NCBI GenBank assembly: GCA_031291475.1
Contig: JARLIY010000103.1
Location: 161,887 to 225,886 of the forward strand
Source: Xanthobacteraceae bacterium
GTDB taxonomy: Bacteria > Pseudomonadota > Alphaproteobacteria > Rhizobiales > Xanthobacteraceae
Direction of reading: 5' to 3'
DNA length: 64,000 nt
Below the pieces are notes generated by a model. That model was not told the origin of the DNA, did no database searches, and saw only the letters and a list, made by a program, of their open reading frames with translations. The first letter of the stretch is position 1. Each line of letters starts with the position of its first letter. The translations under genes were made by a program, and so were the position numbers. Shown in pieces: positions 35,382-45,593 of the stretch.

Positions 35382-37553
35382 CTATGCGGAACGTAGATCG
35401 CTCTCTTTAATCGGGATGCTGCGCAGGCGCTTGCCGGTTGCGGCAAAGACGGCGTTGAGCACCGCGGGCGCGGCAACCGAGATGGTCGGTTCGCCGACCC
35501 CGCCCCAGAACTCGCCGTCAGGCATTACCACGACGTCGACTTTCGGCATCTCGTCGATCCGCATGACCTGCCAAGTATCGAAGTTGGTTTGCTCGATCCG
35601 GCCGCCGCGCACGGTGCATTCGCCGTACAGAAGAGACGAGAGCCCATAGACAAATGAACCTTCGACCTGGCGAGTGATCAGCTCGGGATTGACGGCGTGA
35701 CCGCAATTAGTGGCCCCCACCATGCGGCGGACCATCACGCGGCCATTCTCAACCGAGACCTCGGCGCAGGCTGCGACGTAGCTGGCGTTGGCCATGACCT
35801 GCGCGAGCCCACGATAGACGCCTTGTGGTGCCGGTGTGCCATACCCCGCTTTGGCCGCCGCCGCCTGCAGCACGGCGGCGTGTTTGGGCTTCAAGTACTT
35901 GAGGCGGAAGGCGAGCGGGTTTTCGCCTGTTGCGTGCGCCAGCTCATCCATGAAGCATTCGACGTAGAGCGCGTTGTGGTTGCTATTGACGCCACGCCAG
36001 AAGCCGGCAGGTATGGACGGATTGCGCATAGCGTGGTCGATCAGCAGATTGGGCACCTCATAGCCGAATGCGCCCTCGGCGCCGCCGGGATTGAGGCTCT
36101 GGAAAGCGATCGGGTCCTTGCCGTTCTGCAGACGCGCGGGCGCCAGTGACGCTAGGATCGACTGGCCGGAGATGCGCATGTGCAACCCGATCAGCTTGTT
36201 GTTTGCGTCGAGCGCGGCCCGCATCCTGCACTGCGTGATCGGATGATAGGTGTCGTGCGTGGTATCCTCCTCGCGCGACCACAGCAGCTTGATCGGCACG
36301 CCGGGCACCTGCTTGGCCACTGCAACCGCGTGGCGCACAAAATCGGTGGGCCCGCCGCGTCGGCCAAATCCACCACCGACGAAGGTTTTGTGGAGATCGC
36401 ATTTTTCAAGCGGCAGGCCGGCCGCTTGCGCAGCCGCCCTCAGCGCGTCTTCACCATTCTGGGTCGGGGCCCAGACTTCGCAACGCTCAGGCGTATAAAG
36501 CGCCGTAGCGTTCATCGGCTCCACGGCGGCGTGGATGCGGTAGGGGAAGGCGTAGACCGCTTCCACGACTTTTGCGGCGCCGGCCATTGCGGCCCGTACG
36601 TCGCCCGCCTGGTTGCCCACGGCGGTGGGCTCAGCGTCGAGCCCCTCTTTGAGGAAATCGGCGATCGTGGCATCGCTGACGGTGACGTTTTTGCCTTCGT
36701 CCCAGACGACCGGCAACGCCTCGAGCGCCGTTTTCGCGCGCCACCATGAATCGGCCACCACTGCGACCGCGAAGTCGCCGATGCGCACAACGTGCTGGAC
36801 GCCGGGCATGCCCCGGACCGTCGCCTCGTCGTAGCTCTTGAGCGTTCCGCCAAAGACCGGGCAGGCCGCGATCGCCCCATAGAGCATACCGGGTAACCGC
36901 ACATCGATGCCATATTTGGTCTTGCCAACTAGCTTATCCGGCGTGTCGAGGCGCTTGAGGGGTTTCCCGGCAATCTTCCAATCCTTCGTGGGTGTAAGTG
37001 GCACGTCCGCCGGAGGCGTGAGCTTGGCGGCAGCGTCTGCTACTTTGCCGTAAGTGACCGAGCGGCCTGATGGCTGGTGGGTGATCAAGCCGTTTGCCGG
37101 GCTACATTCGGAAACCGGCACGTTCCAAGCGTTGGCTGCGGCCTGGATCAACATCACCCGTGCGATTGCGCCGCCCTTGCGGACATATTCATTCGACTCG
37201 CGGATGCCGCGGCTGCCGGTAGTGTTGGATTCGCCCCATACGCGATTGCGTGCGAGATTCTCGCCGGGCGTCGGAAACTCAGCCGTGACCTTCGACCAGT
37301 CGCATTCCAGTTCCTCGGCGACCAGTTGCGCTAGTCCAGTGAGCGTGCCTTGACCCATTTCCGACCGCATAATCCGGATGACGACAGTATCGTCTGGCCG
37401 GATCACGACCCAGGCGTCGATTTCCGGGGTACCGTCGTCGGCGCGCACAAGGTCCGGACTGAATGGGAGTTTGAAACCCAAGGCAAGGCCGGCGCCTGCG
37501 GCTGCGCCGGCGATGACGAATGAGCGTCGACTAAGGTTTGCCATGTAGGTCAT
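35382..37553 (-). CDS. Molybdopterin-binding large subunit, isoquinoline 1-oxidoreductase-like (IorB type)
   Basis: A 723-residue protein with an N-terminal Tat signal ([20 protein letters not shown]), so a periplasmic enzyme is likely. Markers are [20 protein letters not shown] near residue 62, [11 protein letters not shown] near residue 395 and [20 protein letters not shown] near the C-terminus, where the catalytic Glu of GEP lies. It oxidises N-heteroaromatics or aldehydes with its [2Fe-2S] partner encoded upstream. The ATG at 37553 has AGGAG and overlaps the partner's stop (ATGA). No maturation gene (XdhC/CoxI type) is visible nearby. Confidence 0.88.
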   Translation of the reverse strand: MTYMANLSRRSFVIAGAAAGAGLALGFKLPFSPDLVRADDGTPEIDAWVVIRPDDTVVIRIMRSEMGQGTLTGLAQLVAEELECDWSKVTAEFPTPGENLARNRVWGESNTTGSRGIRESNEYVRKGGAIARVMLIQAAANAWNVPVSECSPANGLITHQPSGRSVTYGKVADAAAKLTPPADVPLTPTKDWKIAGKPLKRLDTPDKLVGKTKYGIDVRLPGMLYGAIAACPVFGGTLKSYDEATVRGMPGVQHVVRIGDFAVAVVADSWWRAKTALEALPVVWDEGKNVTVSDATIADFLKEGLDAEPTAVGNQAGDVRAAMAGAAKVVEAVYAFPYRIHAAVEPMNATALYTPERCEVWAPTQNGEDALRAAAQAAGLPLEKCDLHKTFVGGGFGRRGGPTDFVRHAVAVAKQVPGVPIKLLWSREEDTTHDTYHPITQCRMRAALDANNKLIGLHMRISGQSILASLAPARLQNGKDPIAFQSLNPGGAEGAFGYEVPNLLIDHAMRNPSIPAGFWRGVNSNHNALYVECFMDELAHATGENPLAFRLKYLKPKHAAVLQAAAAKAGYGTPAPQGVYRGLAQVMANASYVAACAEVSVENGRVMVRRMVGATNCGHAVNPELITRQVEGSFVYGLSSLLYGECTVRGGRIEQTNFDTWQVMRIDEMPKVDVVVMPDGEFWGGVGEPTISVAAPAVLNAVFAATGKRLRSIPIKESDLRSA

Positions 37554-38014
37554 GGCCGCTCCTTTTGCGCGTTGGCCGCGGCGTGGATCGCCGCGCGGAT
37601 ACGCTGGTAGGTTCCACAGCGGCAAATGTTGGTGATCGCCGCGTCGATGTCGGCGTCGGTCGGCTTGGGCTTCTCCTTCAAGAGCGCCACGACCGCCATC
37701 ATCATTCCGCTCTGGCAATAGCCGCATTGCGGCACGTCGAAGTCGAGCCAAGCTTGTTGGACCGGATGCAGCTTGCCGTTCTGCGCCAGCGCCTCGATGG
37801 TCGTGATCGCCCTGCCGCCGACCGTGCCAACGGGGACTTGGCAGGAGCGCGCGGCGACGCCGTCGATATGCACCGTGCAGGCCCCGCATTGAGCGATCCC
37901 GCAGCCATATTTTGTACCCGTAAGCCCGATTGTATCGCGCAGTACCCACAGCAAAGGCGTATTGGACTCGACATCGACCTCGTGGGATTTACCGTTGATG
38001 AAAAGAGCCGTCAC
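37550..38014 (-). CDS. [2Fe-2S]-binding small subunit of the IorAB-type oxidoreductase
   Basis: A 154-residue protein with two [2Fe-2S] domains: plant-type CGIAQCGAC near residue 38 and helical CGYCQSGM with CRCGTY near residues 97 and 131. It passes electrons from the molybdenum subunit, with which it is translationally coupled. It lacks its own export signal, so it probably crosses with the Tat-signal partner. An electron-accepting cytochrome is not encoded next to it. Confidence 0.9.
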   Translation of the reverse strand: MTALFINGKSHEVDVESNTPLLWVLRDTIGLTGTKYGCGIAQCGACTVHIDGVAARSCQVPVGTVGGRAITTIEALAQNGKLHPVQQAWLDFDVPQCGYCQSGMMMAVVALLKEKPKPTDADIDAAITNICRCGTYQRIRAAIHAAANAQKERP

Positions 38015-38087
38015 GCTTGTTCTCCGATTTCAATGCACGAATGGCGGCGTCACCCCCGGCGGCCGGAAGAACATCTTGGCCGATAAA

Positions 38088-38279
38088 CTAAGAGCTCTCG
38101 CTGCTGAGTCGGCGCATAGGGTGACGGGTGTCGCCTCGTTTATTTTGCTGGCGAACATAGGCGATCAGCGCCTCCGGGCGCTCCATCTTAACTTTGAGCG
38201 CGGCGATCAGCGCATCTTCGGCGTCAACGACGACGTGTCCCGTTTTTCCGTGCAATTTAAAGCCGACCGCAAACTGCAC
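38088..38279 (-). CDS. Small conserved hypothetical protein
   Basis: A 63-residue protein starting at GTG behind GGGAGAG. The composition is charged, with HGKTGHVVVDAEDALIAALK in the middle and an Arg-rich tail. The pattern resembles short hypothetical proteins seen in Bradyrhizobium-type genomes, as far as memory allows. No function can be assigned. It lies upstream of the IorA gene on the same strand. Confidence 0.6.
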   Translation of the reverse strand: MQFAVGFKLHGKTGHVVVDAEDALIAALKVKMERPEALIAYVRQQNKRGDTRHPMRRLSSESS

Positions 38280-38399
38280 TGTGCTCTCCCGCTTTCAATA
38301 TTTAAATGATAGCACAATTCATTTTTGTGAACCGCTCCCAGGTCGTGGGTTTGCTTGGGCGGAGCTGAAAAGGCGGCCGGCTTCGGGGCGCACTGATGG

Positions 38400-38530
38400 C
38401 AAAATGGCCGTGTTTTCCAGCATCTGGAGCAAGGAAGACGATGAAGGCCACGAGGGCCGCTGCACCTAGGGCGAGAAACGTCGCACTGTAGCCGAAATGA
38501 TCGACGATCTCGCCGGCGGCAAGGCACATT
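38400..38530 (-). pseudogene. C-terminal remnant of an MFS transporter
   Basis: About 40 residues around GEIVDHFGYSATFLALGAAA match the last two helices of MFS permeases (typically ...AGxVADHFGxxAAFLxLAxxAL). There is no intact N-terminal part; upstream fragments fall into other frames. The flanking gene is a frameshifted isochorismatase, so a small block of genes is decaying here. Confidence 0.6.
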
Positions 38531-38614
38531 GGTCGCAATTTGCCTGAGTCACGGCCACCAACGAAAAAGCCAGAATGCAGATATCCGGAAACGCTGAATT
38601 GGAAAACGACGGTC

Positions 38615-39203
38615 ATGTCTGAAGCCAAAACGCTCCTGCAGCTCGCCGGGGCTGACCTTGCGCCCGCCAAGGTTCGCGAAGCGAGCCGTCGACCTGCAGA
38701 ACGAATATTTGAGTGGGCCCATCGCCGTGCCGGGAGCCGGCAACGCGATCGCCAGCGCGGCTCGGCTGCTCGCGTCGGCAAGGAATAACGGCACACCGAT
38801 TTTCCATATTGCGCATAAGGTAGGGCCGGGAAGCTTGTTCGACCGCGCCGCCGAACGCGGTCAGATCGTTACCGAACTGGCGCCGGTACCGAACGAAGCG
38901 GTGATCGAAAAGGGATTGCTCAACGCGTTCGCCGGCACTGAATTGCATGCGCTGCTATCCGCGACCGGGCACAAAAACATTATCCTCGCCGGATTCATGA
39001 CGCACATGTGCGTCAGTTCAACGGCTCGCGGCGCCCTTGACCTCGGTTATCGGATCACCATTGCGGCGTCGGCCTGTGGAACACGCGATCTACCGGACGG
39101 CCGTGGCGGGGTCAGTCCAGCGCCGACCGTCCATGACGTGGCTCTCGTCGAATTGTCCGACCGTTTCGCCATCATCGCACCGACGAGCGAAGAGCTTGTT
39201 TGA
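38615..39203 (+). pseudogene. Isochorismatase-family hydrolase with a frameshift
   Basis: The ATG at 38615 opens SEAKTLLQLAGADLAPAKVR, but after about 25 codons the frame is lost. The remainder continues in another frame as VDLQNEYLSGPIAVPGAGNA through to TGA at 39203. All cysteine-hydrolase landmarks are present in the second part: Asp in VDLQNEY, Lys in AHKVGPG and the catalytic Cys in GFMTHMCVSS. A deletion of roughly ten bases near 38690 explains it. If intact it would be about 195 residues. Confidence 0.72.
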
Positions 39204-39211
39204 AGCGTCCC

Positions 39212-39349
39212 GCTGACGTTCGCCATTGATTGTTGCAATCCGGCGATTCTTCGTGGGTAAATTTGCGGGTGCGCAACAAGGCGGTTTCGTAGTTGATTGA
39301 TATTCCCTCGCAATTTCTACTTTTGTGCAGGCACTCCCTCCGCCACCGG
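39212..39349 (+). repeat. Dispersed repeat R1, copy B
   Basis: The second copy of the 138-base repeat at 758-895, starting 9 bases after the stop of the broken isochorismatase. The core is at 39250-39271. As in copy A, it follows a damaged gene. Confidence 0.75.
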
Positions 39350-39473
39350 CGAAATACCTCCGTCTCCGCCGGGATTGCTTAATTCCCAGGTAAGCACATT
39401 TGACATGGATCATGGAGGCTGCGGCCGCGAGATTGCATGAATAGCGCGCATCCGCCGGGCCGGAAGGATCGTT

Positions 39474-41345
39474 ATGGTCGCCACGCGACAGGATTTGATC
39501 AAGATCGCGCCCTTGCCGCCGCCAACGACCCGGGCGCCCGCTGCGCCGCATGTGCCGGCGCGCTTGAGCCAAAGCGCGATCGGAATCGGCGGCCGCGCGC
39601 CGGAAGATCGCGATTCATATAGTATGACCGCGCTCGCCGACATCACCGATCGCTCGTTGCACGCGGCGACCGCACGCTTTACCGCCGGCATTTCGCCGGC
39701 CGCGGTGGCAGAAGCCTATTTGGACTGGGCGACGCACCTTGCATACGCGCCGGGCAAGCGCCTTCAGCTCATGAACAAGGGGATCCGCAAGGCGAGTCGT
39801 TTCGGCAACTATGTCGCGCGCTGCATGGCGGAGGGCGGCAAGACGGATGCCTGCATCGAGCCGCTGCCGCAGGATCACCGGTTTGTCGGCGAGGCCTGGC
39901 AGAAATGGCCGTTCAACTTCGTCTATCAGGGGTTTTTGCTGCAACAGCAATGGTGGCATAACGCCACGACCGGCGTGCGCGGCGTTTCCAAGCGGCACGA
40001 GGAGATGGTCGAATTTGCGTCGCGCCAAATCCTCGACATGGTGGCGCCGTCGAATTTCCCGCTGACCAATCCGGAAATCCTCTTGCGCACCATCGGCAGC
40101 GGCGGCCTCAATCTGGCAAAAGGCTGGCAAAATTTTCTCGAGGACGCGGAGCGCGCCGCCGCCGGCAAGCGGCCGATCGGCAGCGAAGAGTTCGTCGTCG
40201 GCCGCGACGTGGCCATAACGCCCGGTAAGGTCGTCTATCGCAACCGCCTCATCGAGTTGATCCAGTACGCTCCGGCGACCGAAACGGTGCGGCCGGAGCC
40301 GATCCTCATCGTTCCGGCCTGGATCATGAAATATTACATCCTCGATTTGTCGCCGCAGAACTCGCTGGTCAAATATCTCACCGAGCAGGGCTTCACGGTG
40401 TTCGTGATCTCCTGGAAGAATCCGGGTCCGGACGATCGCGATCTCGGAATGGAGGACTACCGAACGCTCGGCGTGATGGACGCGCTCGACGCCGTCAATG
40501 CCATCGTGCCCGGCCGGAAAGTGCACGCGGCCGGCTATTGTCTCGGCGGCACGCTTCTTTCGATCGCCGCGGCGGCGATGGCGCGCGACGGCGACGAGCG
40601 TCTGGCGACGGTGACGCTGTTTGCCGCGCAGACCGACTTCACCGAGGCCGGCGAAATCATGCTGCTGATCGACGAAAGTCAGATCGCGTTCCTTGAAGAC
40701 ATGATGTGGGAGCAGGGGTTTCTCGACAGCCGGCAAATGGCCGGCGCGTTCCAGATGCTGAACTCGAACGATCTGATCTGGTCGCGCCTCGTGCACGATT
40801 ACCTGCTCGGCGAGCGCCAGCCAATGACCGATCTGATGGCGTGGAATGCTGACACGACGCGCATGCCGTACCGGATGCATTCGGAATACCTGCGCAATCT
40901 TTTCCTCGGCAACGATCTGGCGGAGGGCCGCTTCACGGCAAACGGCGCGCCGGTGGCGCTCGCCGAAATTCGCGCGCCGATCTTCACGGTGGCCACCGAG
41001 CGCGATCATATCGCGCCGTGGCGCTCGACCTACAAGATCAACCTGCAAGCAGAAACCGAGGTGACGTTCGTGCTCACGACCGGCGGCCACAATGCCGGCA
41101 TCGTGTCGGAGCCCGGTCATCGCGGGCGCAGTTTCCGCAGCATGAGCCGGCCGCAAGGGAATTATCTCGATGCGGAGCGGTTTTACGCCGAAGCCGCGCG
41201 CAAGGACGGCTCCTGGTGGCCGGAATGGGCTGCCTGGCTCAAGGAACGCTCCGGCGAACCGACTTCGCCGCCGGCGATGGGTGCGGCGCAATCCGGTTAC
41301 CCGTCGCTCGGCGATGCACCCGGAGCCTATGTCTTCGGGGAATAG
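39474..41345 (+). CDS. phaC: Class I poly(3-hydroxyalkanoate) synthase
   Basis: A 623-residue PhaC. It has the PhaC N-terminal region (residues about 100-270, with FVYQGFLLQQQWW) and an alpha/beta-hydrolase domain whose lipase-like box is GYCLGG with nucleophile Cys356. The Asp is probably in WNADTTRMP or VATERDHI, and the His in GGHNAGIV near residue 545. It polymerises 3-hydroxyacyl-CoA on storage granules. Length fits class I enzymes, with an extra 50-residue N-terminal tail. The ATG at 39474 has GGAAGG. The gene stands alone: no phaA, phaB or phasin is next to it. Confidence 0.9.
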   Translation: MVATRQDLIKIAPLPPPTTRAPAAPHVPARLSQSAIGIGGRAPEDRDSYSMTALADITDRSLHAATARFTAGISPAAVAEAYLDWATHLAYAPGKRLQLMNKGIRKASRFGNYVARCMAEGGKTDACIEPLPQDHRFVGEAWQKWPFNFVYQGFLLQQQWWHNATTGVRGVSKRHEEMVEFASRQILDMVAPSNFPLTNPEILLRTIGSGGLNLAKGWQNFLEDAERAAAGKRPIGSEEFVVGRDVAITPGKVVYRNRLIELIQYAPATETVRPEPILIVPAWIMKYYILDLSPQNSLVKYLTEQGFTVFVISWKNPGPDDRDLGMEDYRTLGVMDALDAVNAIVPGRKVHAAGYCLGGTLLSIAAAAMARDGDERLATVTLFAAQTDFTEAGEIMLLIDESQIAFLEDMMWEQGFLDSRQMAGAFQMLNSNDLIWSRLVHDYLLGERQPMTDLMAWNADTTRMPYRMHSEYLRNLFLGNDLAEGRFTANGAPVALAEIRAPIFTVATERDHIAPWRSTYKINLQAETEVTFVLTTGGHNAGIVSEPGHRGRSFRSMSRPQGNYLDAERFYAEAARKDGSWWPEWAAWLKERSGEPTSPPAMGAAQSGYPSLGDAPGAYVFGE

Positions 41346-41372
41346 CACTGCGGAACGAGGGGTTGCCGCGCG

Positions 41373-41747
41373 ATGAACCGCGAGCTGGCAAAGAAACTGA
41401 AAGCCGCCGGCTTTCCGGTTGGAGCTTACCGCCTCGGACATAAATTCTATCCGCCCGAGCACGGCGGCGCATGGACCGAGGCGGCGCGGCGTCACGGCGT
41501 GATGATCACTCCCTACGATCTGGAAGAGCGCATGGCCGATATCAGGGAGGGCTATTATTGCCCCAACCTTTCGGACCTCATCGACGCCTGCGGCCCGCAA
41601 TTTTCGCGGCTGTGGATTCTGAAAGCGCTATGGATGGCGGAAAGCGTCAACGCCGAGCACACGGCGGTCGGCGACAGCCCGGAAGAAGCCGTGGGGAAAT
41701 TGTGGCTCGCTTTGCATAAGCCCAAATCTGGAAATATCCCGGCGTGA
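41373..41747 (+). CDS. Conserved hypothetical protein
   Basis: A 124-residue soluble protein starting at ATG 27 bases after phaC. It begins MNRELAKKLKAAGFP and ends with SPEEAVGKLWLAL. The layout (ELAKxLKxAGFP, then LxxLIxACG, then TPEEAVxxLWLxL) recalls small hypothetical proteins often found in phage and bacterial genomes. No catalytic motif is evident. The ribosome site is weak, so it may depend on read-through from phaC. Confidence 0.65.
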   Translation: MNRELAKKLKAAGFPVGAYRLGHKFYPPEHGGAWTEAARRHGVMITPYDLEERMADIREGYYCPNLSDLIDACGPQFSRLWILKALWMAESVNAEHTAVGDSPEEAVGKLWLALHKPKSGNIPA

Positions 41748-41762
41748 GCGGCTTGTCCTCGC

Positions 41763-43235
41763 TTAACGTCCGTCCGGCATGCGCAGGCCGAACCAGGCGT
41801 CGCGCACCTGCTGGTAATGCACCATAGGATCGTAGATCGCGACCGGGAGTCGAAGCTCCCGGGCCGTCAGGCGGCCGACGGCCGACAACAGGCTATAGGA
41901 GGCGACGACGCGATCGTGCTGCGCGACGATCAGGGCGACACGCGCGTTCACCAATGCCTGCTCGGCATTGAGCACGTCAAGCGTCGTGCGTTGTCCGGCC
42001 TGGGCCTCGTTGCGAACGCCGTTGAGCGCGCGCTCGGAGGCGTCGTTCTGGCGCACCGCGGCTTCGACCTCTGCCTTCGCCGCTACCAGCTGGCCCCAGG
42101 CCTGCACCACATTGGCGCGGGTCTGGTCGCGAACCTGATCGACGTTCAAGCGCTGCTGACCGACCGTCTCTTTGTCCAGCCGGATGGCCGAATATTCCGC
42201 ACCACCCTGATAGATCGGCACAGAAAGATTGAGCGTCATCGTTCCGAGGAACAGATTGGGCGTGAGGATGTTGGAATAATTCTGCTGCTGAACGCTGCCT
42301 TGCAACGCCAGCGTCGGCCATAGCGCGCCTTCCGCGATCTTGACTTGCAGCTGTGCGACGTCGACGCCGTAGAGCGCCGCGGTTACCGACGGATTCTCCG
42401 CCGTGCCGACCGCGATCGCCGCATTGAGATTATTGGGGGCGAGCCGATCCACCGGCGAAGCCGCGGCGAGATTGTCCGCCTCGACGCCGATGATCCGCCG
42501 GTAATTGGCCCGCGTCGTCATCAGCGTGGATTCGGCCGAGTGCAGGCTTGCTTCGCCCGCCGCCAATTGCGCCTCCGCCTGCGCCACGTCGGTTGCCGTC
42601 ACCTGGCCGGCCGTGAAGCGATTTTGCGTGTCGCGCAAAGTCCGTTGCAGCACGCGAATGTTGTTCTGCTGCACTTCGAGGTTGGCGGTATCGCGCGACA
42701 TGTCCATGTAGACGCTGGCGGCCGACAGCAGCACCGATTCTTCCATCATCCGCAGTGTCTCGCGCGCCGCCGAGACCTGGCTCTCGGCCTTGCGGACCTG
42801 ATTGGCAGTCCGTTGGCCGTTGAACAGCGTCTGCGCGCCATTGACCCCGACCGAAGTCGGGTTGGTGTAGCCTTTGACCATGTAGGAGACGCCGTTGGGC
42901 AGGCCGGGCGGAATCGGCGGAATGACGCCCGACATGTTGGTGTATTGCTCGGCGACCGAGGCCGTCGCTGAGAGGGTAGGCCGGTAGCCGGAGAGCGCTT
43001 GCGCGACGCCTTCGTCGTTTTGCCGGACAATGGCCCGTTGCGCGTTGAGCTGCGGATTGTTGGCGTAGGCTTTGGCCAGCGCCGATTCCATCGTTTCCGC
43101 GGCGGCTTGACGCGGAGCGATGCCGACGTAGGCCAACGAAGCCAGGGCGAGGGCCGCTATCGCGTGCCGGGCCCATTCTGCCGGCTTGGATTGCGACCGT
43201 TTTCGAGCCCCGGGAACGATCACACTACGCGTCAC
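41763..43235 (-). CDS. tolC: TolC-family outer membrane efflux/type I secretion protein
   Basis: A 490-residue protein with a Sec signal (cleavage near RQAAA-E), then ESALAKAYANNPQLNAQRA, the canonical TolC beginning. Two homologous halves of helical and beta segments follow; a second ...GTAENPSVTAALYGVD block near residue 270 marks the internal repeat. It forms the outer-membrane channel for tripartite efflux or type I secretion. No inner-membrane partner is adjacent. The start is not certain: GTG 43235 is preferred over TTG 43247 for its GGGG spacing. Confidence 0.88.
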   Translation of the reverse strand: MTRSVIVPGARKRSQSKPAEWARHAIAALALASLAYVGIAPRQAAAETMESALAKAYANNPQLNAQRAIVRQNDEGVAQALSGYRPTLSATASVAEQYTNMSGVIPPIPPGLPNGVSYMVKGYTNPTSVGVNGAQTLFNGQRTANQVRKAESQVSAARETLRMMEESVLLSAASVYMDMSRDTANLEVQQNNIRVLQRTLRDTQNRFTAGQVTATDVAQAEAQLAAGEASLHSAESTLMTTRANYRRIIGVEADNLAAASPVDRLAPNNLNAAIAVGTAENPSVTAALYGVDVAQLQVKIAEGALWPTLALQGSVQQQNYSNILTPNLFLGTMTLNLSVPIYQGGAEYSAIRLDKETVGQQRLNVDQVRDQTRANVVQAWGQLVAAKAEVEAAVRQNDASERALNGVRNEAQAGQRTTLDVLNAEQALVNARVALIVAQHDRVVASYSLLSAVGRLTARELRLPVAIYDPMVHYQQVRDAWFGLRMPDGR

Positions 43236-43303
43236 AACCAGCCCCAATTTGCGCGGCGAAACCTTAACGTGGGGGTATCGGCCTTACAAGGTTTGGGGCA
43301 ACG

Positions 43304-44341
43304 TTACGCACCGCGATCCGGGCGGGTTGATGCCGGACGTGAAAGCAGCCGCAATTCGCGCAGCCCGAGCGATAGAGTTGCCAGGGCAAGCGGCAGCACG
43401 AAGTAGAGCGCGCGAAACGTCAGCAGCGCCGCCAGGAGTTCCTCACGCTCGAATTGGGCAAGCCCGATCAGCGTGGTGGCTTCGATGACGCCGAGGCCCC
43501 CGGGCGCGTGACTGAGGGTTCCGAGCAATATCGCCGTCAGGAAGACGACGAGCACGGTCACCAAGCCGACCGCCGGGCTCGACGGCAGCAGCACATACAT
43601 GGCCAGCGTTACCAGGCTGAGGTCCAGCGCGCCGATGCCGATCTGCACGAGCGTGAAGCGCAAATTGGGCAGCACGATGCGCCAGCCGGAGCGGCCGACC
43701 GCGCGCGGCCGCGGCGCGAGCCAGAGCAGATAGCAGGCAATGCCGATCAATCCCGCCACGCCGATCGCCCGGTTGATCCATGGCGGCAGGTGGTCGACGG
43801 CGGCGGCCGCTTCCGGCGCGTATGCCGTCGCACCGCCGAGCAAAAACGCGTTGCCGAGCCAAAAGGTCATCCCAGTGACGAAAGCGATCTTGCCGATATC
43901 GACGACAGTGAGGCCCCAGGCCGAGTAGATCCGCAATCTGATAAGACCGCCGGTGAGCACGGCGGCGCCGAGACTGTGGCCGATGGTGGAGCTGGCGAAG
44001 CTCGCCAGCGCGGCGACGGTGTAGGGGACTTTGTGCCGGCCGATCGTGCGCAGCGCGAACAGGTCGTAGAATGTCAGCGTGACATAGCTCGCGATCACGA
44101 AGGCACCGCTGACGGCGATTTTTCCGACCGGCTGCGCCCGCAGCGCGGCGACCACTTTGCCGAAATCGATGTCGTGCAGCAATTCGTAGAGCGCGAATGC
44201 GGCCGCGCCGACGATCGACAGGCTGACGGCGGCGCTGATCGTGTTGCGCCCGAGTCTCGAGGTTATCGTTTGCCCGATGCTGCTCGTCACGTCTCGTTTC
44301 GGCGTGCGGCGATGAGCGCTTGGAGCAAGCAACGGCGTCAC
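43304..44341 (-). CDS. Lysylphosphatidylglycerol-synthase/YbhN-type membrane protein
   Basis: A 345-residue integral membrane protein with about 8-9 hydrophobic segments and the LPG_synthase_TM (UPF0104) pattern, including SFASSTIGHSLGAAVLTGG near residue 115 and GTLSHAPGGLGVIE near residue 270. In MprF this domain flips lipids; it has no catalytic domain of its own. It is divergent from a glycosyltransferase-methyltransferase pair, so lipid handling is a reasonable inference. Confidence 0.82.
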   Translation of the reverse strand: MTPLLAPSAHRRTPKRDVTSSIGQTITSRLGRNTISAAVSLSIVGAAAFALYELLHDIDFGKVVAALRAQPVGKIAVSGAFVIASYVTLTFYDLFALRTIGRHKVPYTVAALASFASSTIGHSLGAAVLTGGLIRLRIYSAWGLTVVDIGKIAFVTGMTFWLGNAFLLGGATAYAPEAAAAVDHLPPWINRAIGVAGLIGIACYLLWLAPRPRAVGRSGWRIVLPNLRFTLVQIGIGALDLSLVTLAMYVLLPSSPAVGLVTVLVVFLTAILLGTLSHAPGGLGVIEATTLIGLAQFEREELLAALLTFRALYFVLPLALATLSLGLRELRLLSRPASTRPDRGA

Positions 44342-44503
44342 GCGACTCGCGGCGGCAAATTCTCATCGAAGTGTAACAACAATGTTACGAGTCCAAACAA
44401 TTTGGTTTTCGCCGCGCCGCCGCCGTCACACGACTGAGACATGAAATGGCAATGGTTGTCGCATGTGATTCGGCAACGAGGGGCGGCACTCGCCGCGCGC
44501 CCG
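44342..44503. promoter_or_regulatory. Divergent AT-richer spacer with GTAAC-N6-GTTAC palindrome
   Basis: Between the YbhN-type gene and the glycosyltransferase the GC content drops locally. GTAAC (44373-44377) and GTTAC (44384-44388) are inverted around six bases, and CCAAACAATTTGG forms another short palindrome just after. These are candidate operators for one or both divergent genes. Part of this stretch could be coding if the upstream ATG at 44441 is used. Confidence 0.4.
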
Positions 44504-45553
44504 ATGAAGATCCTTGTGGCCACCGACGCCTGGCATCCGCAGGTCAACGGCGTGGTGCGCACGCTGAACTCACTGGCGCGAGCAGCGGGCAAGCTCGGTG
44601 CGACGATCGAGTTCCTGTCGCCGGAGGGTTTCCCCACCTTCCAGTTGCCGACTTATCCGGGGCTGCGGCTCGCGGTGCCGAGCCGGCGCCGGATCGCTGC
44701 GCGCATCGAAGCGGCAAATTCCGACGCCATCCACATCGCCACCGAAGGACCGATCGGCTTTGCCGTGCGCGCTTATTGCCGCCGCAACCGACGGCCGTTC
44801 ACGACCAGCTACACGACGCGCTTCCCGGAATACATTTCCGCCCGATCGCCGATCCCCGAAAGCATGATTTACGCGGTGCTGCATTGGTTTCACGCCGGCG
44901 CCTCCGTGACCATGGTGGCGACGCCGTCTCTGATGAGCGAACTTAAAGAGCGCGGCTTCGGGCATCTGGGCATGTGGACGCGTGGTGTGGATGTCGATCT
45001 GTTCCGGCCCGACCGCGCCATCAAACTCGGCTTCCCGCCTCCGGTTTTCATGACCGTAGGGCGGGTGGCGGTCGAAAAAAATCTGGAAGCGTTCCTGGCT
45101 CTCGACCTGCCCGGCACCAAGGTCGTCATCGGCACCGGACCGCAGGAGGAGAAGCTCAAGCGTGAGTTTCCCGACGCCAAGTTTCTGGGCCCGCTGGAGA
45201 ACGGTATCTTGGCCGCGCATCTCGCCGCCGCCGACGTCTTTGTCTTTCCGAGCCGCACCGACACGTTCGGCATCGTGCAGCTTGAGGCGCTGGCGAGCGG
45301 CGTTCCGGTCGCCGCCTTCCCCGTCACCGGGCCGAAAGACGTCGTCGGCGATCGTCCGGTCGGCGCTTTGCACGAAGACCTCGGCCGCGCCTGCATGGCG
45401 GCGCTGACCTTGTCTCGCGACGCCTGCCGCAAATTTGCGCTCGGCTATTCCTGGGAAAACAGCGCGCGGCAGTTTCTCGGCCACATGCGCAAAGTGGCCG
45501 GCAGCCGCGAACCGGAACCGGCAATGACAATCACGGAAACCGCCGCCGGCTGA
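44504..45553 (+). CDS. Glycosyltransferase family 4 (lipid glycosyltransferase-like)
   Basis: A 349-residue GT-B enzyme starting MKILVATDAWHPQVNGVVRT, the typical opening of MgtA/SqdX-like alpha-glycosyltransferases. The C-terminal nucleotide-sugar site has FVFPSRTDTFGIVQLEALAS, with the conserved Glu pair. Related enzymes transfer mannose or another sugar onto lipids at the inner membrane. An ATG at 44441 would add 21 non-conserved residues; neither start has a strong ribosome site. A PmtA-like gene follows after 40 bases, supporting a role in membrane-lipid synthesis. Confidence 0.83.
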   Translation: MKILVATDAWHPQVNGVVRTLNSLARAAGKLGATIEFLSPEGFPTFQLPTYPGLRLAVPSRRRIAARIEAANSDAIHIATEGPIGFAVRAYCRRNRRPFTTSYTTRFPEYISARSPIPESMIYAVLHWFHAGASVTMVATPSLMSELKERGFGHLGMWTRGVDVDLFRPDRAIKLGFPPPVFMTVGRVAVEKNLEAFLALDLPGTKVVIGTGPQEEKLKREFPDAKFLGPLENGILAAHLAAADVFVFPSRTDTFGIVQLEALASGVPVAAFPVTGPKDVVGDRPVGALHEDLGRACMAALTLSRDACRKFALGYSWENSARQFLGHMRKVAGSREPEPAMTITETAAG

Positions 45554-45593
45554 CACGCGCCCCACGGATCACGTGGCAAACAGAGGATCGGAC

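Noticed and set aside
39615..41600. A 661-codon minus-strand frame over phaC
   Set aside because: The opposite strand encodes an unmistakable PHA synthase; the antisense frame has no recognisable domain.
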